Positions 58,347 to 64,000 of a stretch of DNA of 64,000 nucleotides are shown piece by piece; within the stretch, counting starts at the first letter, position 1, and each line of letters opens with the position of its first letter. This DNA comes from an uncultured Alloprevotella sp. (GTDB lineage: Bacteria; Bacteroidota; Bacteroidia; Bacteroidales; Bacteroidaceae). The stretch covers positions 62,001 to 126,000 of the forward strand of contig CALUIN010000001.1 in the NCBI GenBank assembly GCA_944320745.1, written 5' to 3'. Below the pieces are notes generated by a model. It ran no database searches. It worked only from the letters and a program-made list of their open reading frames with translations, and was not told the DNA's origin. A program made the translations under genes and the position numbers.

Positions 58347-60563
58347 TCAGCCTCCTTCCAAAATGGCCGGACGGTACTTCTGCCACAGGCTGCGCGCCAC
58401 TTCGTAGCCGTCCGCGCGCGGCTCCAGCGGACCGGCTGCCGTGCCGCTGAGCGCCCAGTCCACCTCGAAGTCGAGGATGCCTTCGCGGAAAGCCTTCTCA
58501 TCAAGCGGTCGGCCGGCTGCCATGCCGGCCGTCACTTCCCGCAGGAGCTGCCGCCAGCGGGCCGCGTAGAAGTCGGCCGTCAGTCCGGCCAGTGAGCGGT
58601 TGGCGTAGTCGTTGAGCGATTGCCCCCGCTCGCCCCACGTGGTCACCAGCGTCCGCGCGTTGCGGCGGAAGCAGGCCCGCTCGTCGGGCGTCGCGCCCAT
58701 GTCCTCGGCTGCCTGCTGCCACCGGCCGAAAAGGAAACTGCGATGGCAGGACAGGAGCCGCTCCAGGTCGTCCAAGAGCGCGGACATCTCCGCCGCCCGG
58801 CGCATCACGCCCGCCGCGTCGCCCCGGCGGCATGCGGCAGTCAGACTGTCGCGCAGTGTGCGGAAATGATTGCCGAGCACCTGCCGGCCCACGTTGACCA
58901 GGTCGTACACGTAGGCGTCGCGATGCGCCTGCCCGGCGCCGGCCTCGACCATCTGTCCCCACACGCGGCAGAGCAGGCGGTTGTCGTAGGGAACGGAGGG
59001 ATTGGTCGTCCAGTTTCCTGTCCCCGTCAGTCCGGGGCGTGCATTGGTCAGCGTGCCCTGCCCGAGCCGTGCCGGCTCCACGTAAATGCTGTCGGCCAGT
59101 GTCTGCCAGGCCTGCCGCAGCAGGGAGTTGTGCTGCCCGGCATGACTGTCGGCCAGAGCGTCCACCCAGGCCCGGTCCGTCAGTCCCGTGTCCCAGGCTT
59201 TCTCCAGAACGAACTCATACATGAAGCGATTCACGCCGAAGGCCTCGAGCGTAGCCCCGATGCCGCTCAGGCTGTTCCCGCTCTGCGCGTCCAGGGCCGC
59301 CTCCAGGCGGCGCGACGTCTCGTGGAAATTCCCGGCCAGCATGGTGTTTCCCCCGAAGTTGCCCAGGTAGCACCACAGGAAGGGCTGTCCGAAGAAACTC
59401 TCCGTGCGGCGCCAGAGCTCCACGTCCTCGGCATAGTAATCGAGCAGCAGCATGCGGTCCTGGGGCACGGCCCGCAGGTAAGCGCGGATGCGCTCGGGTG
59501 TCCAGTGCGCGCTGTCGAAGTAGAAGAGCCAGGTCATCTGCAGCCAGGTGGCCTGGGGTTCGACCTCGGTCAGCGTCCCGTAGATGCACTGCGCCACGCG
59601 CGCCAGATAGTCCGGCTCCCAGCTGGGCGACTCTATCTCGTTGAAAGGATCTATGCCGTAGACGTGGTCCGTGCCGTAAAGGCGGCGCTGCTCCTTGAGA
59701 AAACGGTGCTGGACCTCGGCAAAGAGCGGGTCCATCGGGTCGAGAAACCAGCTGCGGTAAGCATCGCGGAAACCGCCCCAGGAGCTCATGCGCGTGATGT
59801 GGGCATCGGGATAAATCTGCCTGATGGCGGGCGGGACGTGGCCGGAGAAAGCCGGCAGCACGGGGCGCATGCCCAGCTCGCGCTCGCGGGCCACGATGCG
59901 CTGCTGCAGCCGCGCCTGGCCCTCAATGTAGCTCATGGGCAGCGGGCCCTGGAAGCGGTCCATGTTGAGCATACGGTGCCAGGGCAGATGTGCCGGACCG
60001 GTGAAGTAGGCCCGTACCGTGTCGGCCGGAATCCCCAGGTCGGTCCACACCTTGAGCCACACGGCCTCCTGCCCGGTAATGGCCAGCGGCAGGTTCACGC
60101 CGTTCAGGGCCATCCAGTCGATGAAGCGTTCCCAGTCCGCCCATTTCTACCAGGGCATGGTGTAGCCGAACGTGCAGTAGTTCAGGAAGAAGCGGTTCGG
60201 CGTGCGGGCTTTCACCTGCACCGGCCGCTCCAGCGCGGGCAGGGCGGCGGGCAGTTCCACGGGATCGGCTGCCTCCCACGACACCGACGTGTGGCAATAA
60301 TACTTCAGGTAATGGTTCAGCCCCACGGCCATGGACAGGGACGAATTGCCGTCCACTTGCAGGCGGCCGTCCGGTCGCGTCGCGAGCCGGAACACATCGC
60401 GCCCGCCGGGAAGCGGCGCCACACGGCGGAAAACGATGCTGTCCGCCCGTTCTCCCAGCAGCCGCCGGGCCAGTGCCTCCGCGGCATCCTCGGCGCCGCG
60501 GCCGGCCACCGGCAGCAGACCGGCTACGACACAAAGGGAAAGAAGAAAAACTCGCAATACCAT
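58347..60563 (-). pseudogene. Alpha-N-acetylglucosaminidase (GH89) interrupted by an in-frame amber codon
   Basis: The reading frame from ATG 60563 encodes a signal peptide (MVLRVFLLSLCVVAGLLPVAG) and the GH89 N-terminal domain, then meets TAG at 60147-60149 (codon 139) in TMPW-stop-KWADWERFIDWM, and continues open in the same frame to the TGA at 58347. Family members have Trp at this place, so one base (TGG to TAG) explains the stop. The rest is intact: acid/base Glu in YGIDPFNE and nucleophile Glu in GIGATLEAFG. GH89 removes terminal alpha-GlcNAc from mucin-type glycans in the periplasm. The decay is recent, or the stop is suppressed, or it is a sequence error. Confidence 0.85.
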
Positions 60564-60637
60564 ATATTGTATATTATATATATATCCGTCAAAATTGCTT
60601 CCACGCGTCCGGCGCCCTGCGCCACGTGCCGCAGCCT

Positions 60638-62860
60638 TCACTTCACGATGCACCAGGTGTAGCCCCGGGCGGGAATGCGAACCGTGAGGCGGACAGTGCA
60701 GTCAGCGTCAATCCGATAGCGGCGCGGGCGCTGCTCCCCGAACCCGATGCGCGCCGTCCGCCTCAGGCCGGTATAGTAGAGCGGCAGGCGGACCGTGCGC
60801 TCCATCGCGCGATCCGTGGGGTTGAAGAAGACGGCCAGCGCCCGCTCCTCGCCCCAAGGGTCTACGTGCATCAGTCCGTCCCAGTCCACGCCGTCGGGCC
60901 TGCGCAGGTGAATGATGTCACTGTTCAGGATGCGCCGGTGCGCCTTGTACCAGGCCACAACCCGGGCCACGGCCTCGCGCGTCGCGGGCGAGTCGTAAAG
61001 CCGCCGGCCGCGGTAGCAGGCCTGTACGCCCGCGCTGTAATTCTGGAACATCAGCGTGCTGTACTCGTTCAGATGCTCCCGCAGCGGCTCGATGGTGGCC
61101 GCCACGCCTCCGCCGTGGTACTGCGTGAGGGGGACGAAGCTCCACAGGGCCGTCACCGGACGGTCCCAGGTGCAGTCGTAGTTGAGCTGTCGCGTGTGCA
61201 TGATCTGCCGGTCGCGCGGCAGGGACCAATTAACCTCGCGGTAGCCGATGCTGACCTTGGTGGAGCCGTTCAGAAAATAGAAATCGGGCACGTTGAGATA
61301 GACCCCCTGCGCGCACAGCCGGCGATAGAAGCCGGCGATCTTGTGGAACTGGTTCCACTGCGAGTCGCGCAGTCCACGGTGGTGCGCATGTGTGGTCGAA
61401 GCACACGGGTCGCCGGGATACGAGCCATCGTTTTCGAAGCACGTCATGCCGGTCTGTTCCAGGAAAGCCTGAATGCGCTCGAAATAGGCGTATCCCCAGT
61501 CGGAACAAAGGCAGGGCGAGCTGCCGAACGTCATGCCGCCGCGGCGACCGGTCGCGGGGTTCACCACGTCCACACTGTCCGAGATCCAGCGGCTGGCCAG
61601 CAGCGAATAACAGCCCAGCTCGATGCCGCGGCTGCGGGCATAGTCGGTCAGTGCGCGATACTTGCGGACGTTGCGCGGCGAAAGGTCCTCCGCGTTCAGC
61701 CCCGAGCCGAAGCTGAGGATGACCATCTCGTAGCCCGTGGCGGCGCACTGGTCAATGGCCTGGATGACATCGAGCGAATCGGACGAGGTGAGATGCATGA
61801 AAATGGGGTTCTGCGTGGTCCAGGGCGCCACCGCGCGATAGAATCTCCGCAAGAAGAGCCCCTTGCGCTCGCGGTCGTCACTGTCGAAGGGCATCTCGTA
61901 GACGCTGAAGGTGCGCAGCGTGTCGCCCGGCTGCAACTGCTGTTCCGGCCCCAGAGGCGGCGCCACGACGAGCCGGCAGGGCGTCTGCAACAGGTAGTTG
62001 CGCTGCGAGGTGTAGGCCGTATCTGGCAGCCACCGCTCGGTGATGTCGGTTTCGGGTTCCGTGAAACTGCCGCCACAGGCATAATCGCTCTCCACGTGGA
62101 TATTGGGCAGACGGAAACGGGAAGAGTCGCCGCCCGACGGGGACTCACCCTCGACCATCGCGAGGTCCTCCAGGAGAAAACTGTCCACCGTCAGCGCGCG
62201 CGCCGTCCCATTGACAATCTCAATATCCTTGCGGAATGCCGGCAAGTGGTCGTAGAGCGCTACGCGCACCTTCACGCTGACGCCCTGCGCCGCACCGGTG
62301 CCCCGCAGCTGGAAAGTGACCTGCGCCCCGGTGGGGTCGGTCGTGTTGAGCGCCCAGCGCATGCGCCGCCAGGGCATCTGGCCCGTCAGCTCGCCGACCT
62401 CAAGACCGGCGAGCCGGAACGCGCCACGCACGGGGCGAAGGCTGTCCAGCCAGGCTGGCAGCAGGTAGCCGCGCTCGTGTTGCCCCTCCAGTCCGCCAAG
62501 GGCATAGGGCCGCCCGTCGAGCCACAAGGTGCCCTCGCCGCTCACGGCACGCAGCATGCTTTCGCCGGTCATGCGGTTGAGCAGCGCCGTAGTGGCCAGC
62601 GCAGGGACTACGCGGAACTCCCGCGCTACCATACCGTTGGCCAGCACGAGTCCTTTCCCGTCAGGCGTGCGATAGACGGCGGCACGCGAGCGCCCGGGCT
62701 CGAGCAGCCAGTCGTAGGCCGTGCGTGCTGAGGGCTGGCTCCGCCAAAGGGGCAAAGCGGCCAGCTGCTCCCGGACATCGGGCCGAGGCGCGGCGGATGC
62801 GGCGGGCAGATTAAGGGCCGCTAAGATGACGAGCCCGATGATAGCGTTTATATTTATCAT
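60638..62860 (-). CDS. Secreted glycoside-hydrolase-like protein, family not assigned
   Basis: 740 residues with a signal peptide (MININAIIGLVILAALNLPAASA). A beta-rich N-terminal part is followed by a probable TIM barrel at about 320-640 (YEMVILSFGSGLNAEDLSP, SRGIELGCYSLLAS, FENDGSYPGDPC with acidic residues that may be catalytic, NYDCTWDRP), and a C-terminal beta domain (RIPARGYTWCIVK). It looks related to clan GH-D (GH27/36-like) enzymes, but no standard catalytic signature is found. Lying between GH35 and GH89 genes, it probably acts on the same host or plant glycan. Confidence 0.65.
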   Translation of the reverse strand: MININAIIGLVILAALNLPAASAAPRPDVREQLAALPLWRSQPSARTAYDWLLEPGRSRAAVYRTPDGKGLVLANGMVAREFRVVPALATTALLNRMTGESMLRAVSGEGTLWLDGRPYALGGLEGQHERGYLLPAWLDSLRPVRGAFRLAGLEVGELTGQMPWRRMRWALNTTDPTGAQVTFQLRGTGAAQGVSVKVRVALYDHLPAFRKDIEIVNGTARALTVDSFLLEDLAMVEGESPSGGDSSRFRLPNIHVESDYACGGSFTEPETDITERWLPDTAYTSQRNYLLQTPCRLVVAPPLGPEQQLQPGDTLRTFSVYEMPFDSDDRERKGLFLRRFYRAVAPWTTQNPIFMHLTSSDSLDVIQAIDQCAATGYEMVILSFGSGLNAEDLSPRNVRKYRALTDYARSRGIELGCYSLLASRWISDSVDVVNPATGRRGGMTFGSSPCLCSDWGYAYFERIQAFLEQTGMTCFENDGSYPGDPCASTTHAHHRGLRDSQWNQFHKIAGFYRRLCAQGVYLNVPDFYFLNGSTKVSIGYREVNWSLPRDRQIMHTRQLNYDCTWDRPVTALWSFVPLTQYHGGGVAATIEPLREHLNEYSTLMFQNYSAGVQACYRGRRLYDSPATREAVARVVAWYKAHRRILNSDIIHLRRPDGVDWDGLMHVDPWGEERALAVFFNPTDRAMERTVRLPLYYTGLRRTARIGFGEQRPRRYRIDADCTVRLTVRIPARGYTWCIVK

Positions 62861-62940
62861 GATGCTGACAGATGGTTTTGCGCGACGGCCCGGGGCTCGG
62901 GTGCGTTTCCCTCAGCCCCGGGCGGCGCGGCTATGCTCCC

Positions 62941-64000
62941 TCACTTCAGGGGGAAGGGGTCATCCTGCACATATACTTTCACGGCGCGCACTGCCGCAGG
63001 TGCGCCGGCTTCGGCGCGGGGCAGGAGGCGCAGGCCGGTGACGGTCTGGCGGCGGCCCAGGTCGATAACCAGCGCGTGGGGATAGCGCGCGCCGCCGGCC
63101 GTGGCCCAGACGGTGGACTCCTGCAGGTCGTAGACTTTCTCAGCGGTGCAATTGCCGGGGGCGGTCTGCTCGCTATCGGCATAGACTACGCGCCAGTCCT
63201 GGCGAGGCAGCTCCTTGCCGTCGGGTCCGAGCAGACGCATTTCGGCAATAGCGGCCTGGTCGCCGCCGTCGTGCGCGCTGAGGGCTTCCAGGCAGACGTA
63301 ACGGCCGCTGACAGGCGTGGCGAACTGGGCCGTTTTCCACCCGCCGCCGGCGGGCAGTGCGCCTTCGTAAACGGCAGTCTGGGCGCTAAGCCTGAGGGTG
63401 TCGCCGGGCGCGCGGTGCGTGGGCGGCGTCTCGGCGTGCAGATCATCGAGTATGGGGCTTTCCAGCCCGGCCACCTCGGCACGCTTAGGACCGAGCAGGT
63501 CGAGGATCACGATTTCGTTGCGTCCCTCCTTGAGCCAGCAGCCGGGGAGGTAGAGCGTTTGCTGCGGCCCGATGCGCCAGAAGCGCCCGAGGGCGTGGCC
63601 GTTGACCCAGACCATGCCTTTGCCCCAGGTGCGCAGGTCGAGGAAGGTATCGCCCGTGCGGTCAAGGGTGAAGGTGCCGCGATAGTAGGCGGGACCGGCG
63701 AGCTCGGCGCCGGGACGGAAGTCGTGGCGGGCGGCGAAGCGGGCGTCGGTGGGAAAACTGTAGACGCTCCAGCCCGTGAGTTCGCGGCGGCCATCATCGG
63801 TGAGGAGGCTGACGGAATGGGTGATGCCTTTGCGGTCGTGCACGGTGTAATCGAAATTGACGCGCCCCATGGCTTCTACAAGCAGGTCGAGCTGCGTCCC
63901 CTCAGGCAGAGCGGGCAGGCGGAGCGTGGTCTCGCCGCGGCGGCGGTCCAGGCGACCTAAGAGCTTGCCGTCGGCATAGATTTGTGCCCAGTCGTGGGCC
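62941..64000 (-). CDS. Beta-galactosidase (GH35) C-terminal part, continues beyond the window
   Basis: The frame is open to base 64000; only the C-terminal 350 or so residues are present. HDWAQIYADGKLLGRLDRR, MVWVNGHALGRFWRIGPQQTLYLPG and EGRNEIVILDL are typical of the beta-sandwich domains following the GH35 catalytic barrel. A C-terminal F5/8 type C-like (discoidin) module follows (SGRYVCLEALSAHDG ... ALVIDLGRRQTVTGLRLLPR). It is probably secreted to the periplasm and removes terminal beta-galactose, working with the two downstream genes on one glycan. Confidence 0.85.
   Translation of the reverse strand, partial: AHDWAQIYADGKLLGRLDRRRGETTLRLPALPEGTQLDLLVEAMGRVNFDYTVHDRKGITHSVSLLTDDGRRELTGWSVYSFPTDARFAARHDFRPGAELAGPAYYRGTFTLDRTGDTFLDLRTWGKGMVWVNGHALGRFWRIGPQQTLYLPGCWLKEGRNEIVILDLLGPKRAEVAGLESPILDDLHAETPPTHRAPGDTLRLSAQTAVYEGALPAGGGWKTAQFATPVSGRYVCLEALSAHDGGDQAAIAEMRLLGPDGKELPRQDWRVVYADSEQTAPGNCTAEKVYDLQESTVWATAGGARYPHALVIDLGRRQTVTGLRLLPRAEAGAPAAVRAVKVYVQDDPFPLK

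Noticed and set aside
60147-60149. TAG in GH89 as a pyrrolysine or recoded codon
   Set aside because: Many genes here end in TAG (for example those at 321, 25357, 35804 and 50826), so TAG is a normal stop in this genome, and the family residue at the site is Trp.
1-64000. tRNA, rRNA, insertion sequences and transposases
   Set aside because: I looked for tRNA T-loop motifs, transposase-like proteins and terminal inverted repeats and found none that I could support by eye.

Overview
The window is chromosomal DNA from a GC-rich member of the Bacteroidales. Supporting evidence: a fused murF-alr gene; a type IX secretion component (PorQ) together with a subtilase carrying a type IX sorting domain; SPOR and GIN lipoproteins; Bacteroidetes-type promoters (TAnnTTTG at -7, sometimes with TTGC or TTAG 19-20 nt upstream); little use of strong Shine-Dalgarno sites; and gene neighbourhoods known from Bacteroides, Prevotella and Porphyromonas (porQ-cmk-ispH; TPR-ferredoxin-vorB-vorA-vorC; trkA-trkH; YtxH-holin-like). 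The family cannot be fixed from the sequence. I see no rRNA, tRNA, CRISPR array, insertion sequence or prophage.

Layout. 1-5043: cell-wall precursor synthesis (murF-alr), a guanine-deaminase-like enzyme and PepT. 5070-11738: a KefB-type antiporter, a secreted subtilase, cysteine desulfidase and a small AraC-type regulator. 12186-15623: a 2-oxoacid:ferredoxin oxidoreductase operon with an extra small membrane protein. 15687-26660: a PlsC-like acyltransferase, a large secreted amidase/golvesin-like protein, a YgiQ radical SAM protein, a PP2C-like protein, RsmG, an MBL hydrolase, an arginase-fold protein and Hsp20. 27133-39266: mostly envelope genes (periplasmic DPP III, a DUF5686-type barrel, a SPOR lipoprotein, a YtxH/holin-like set, two TonB-type outer-membrane proteins) plus an AlkD-like protein. 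39476-47134: dxs, trkA-trkH, a DUF2461 protein, a GIN lipoprotein and rlmN. 47140-52617: pdxA followed by a tightly coupled putative lipid head-group cluster. 52810-58180: ispH, cmk, porQ, a TonB transducer, a polyprenyl diphosphate synthase and tatD. 58347-64000: a glycan-degradation locus read leftwards (GH35, an unassigned hydrolase, and a GH89 gene interrupted by an amber codon).

Two things stand out. First, eight intergenic loci carry tandem arrays, in exact 21-bp register, of a 17-bp near-palindrome plus a 4-bp spacer (about 30 units). Five of the eight lie between convergent genes and three contain perfect long hairpins. This looks like a dispersed, structured repeat family that may act as bidirectional terminators or as binding sites. 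Second, 48291-52617 encodes a nucleotidyltransferase, an ATP-grasp enzyme, a CDP-alcohol phosphotransferase with an altered catalytic motif, a flippase-like membrane protein and a HAD protein lacking the second Asp. Together they look like a dedicated pathway for an uncharacterised phospholipid head group.

All functions are inferred by reading motifs in the translated sequence. No database search was run.
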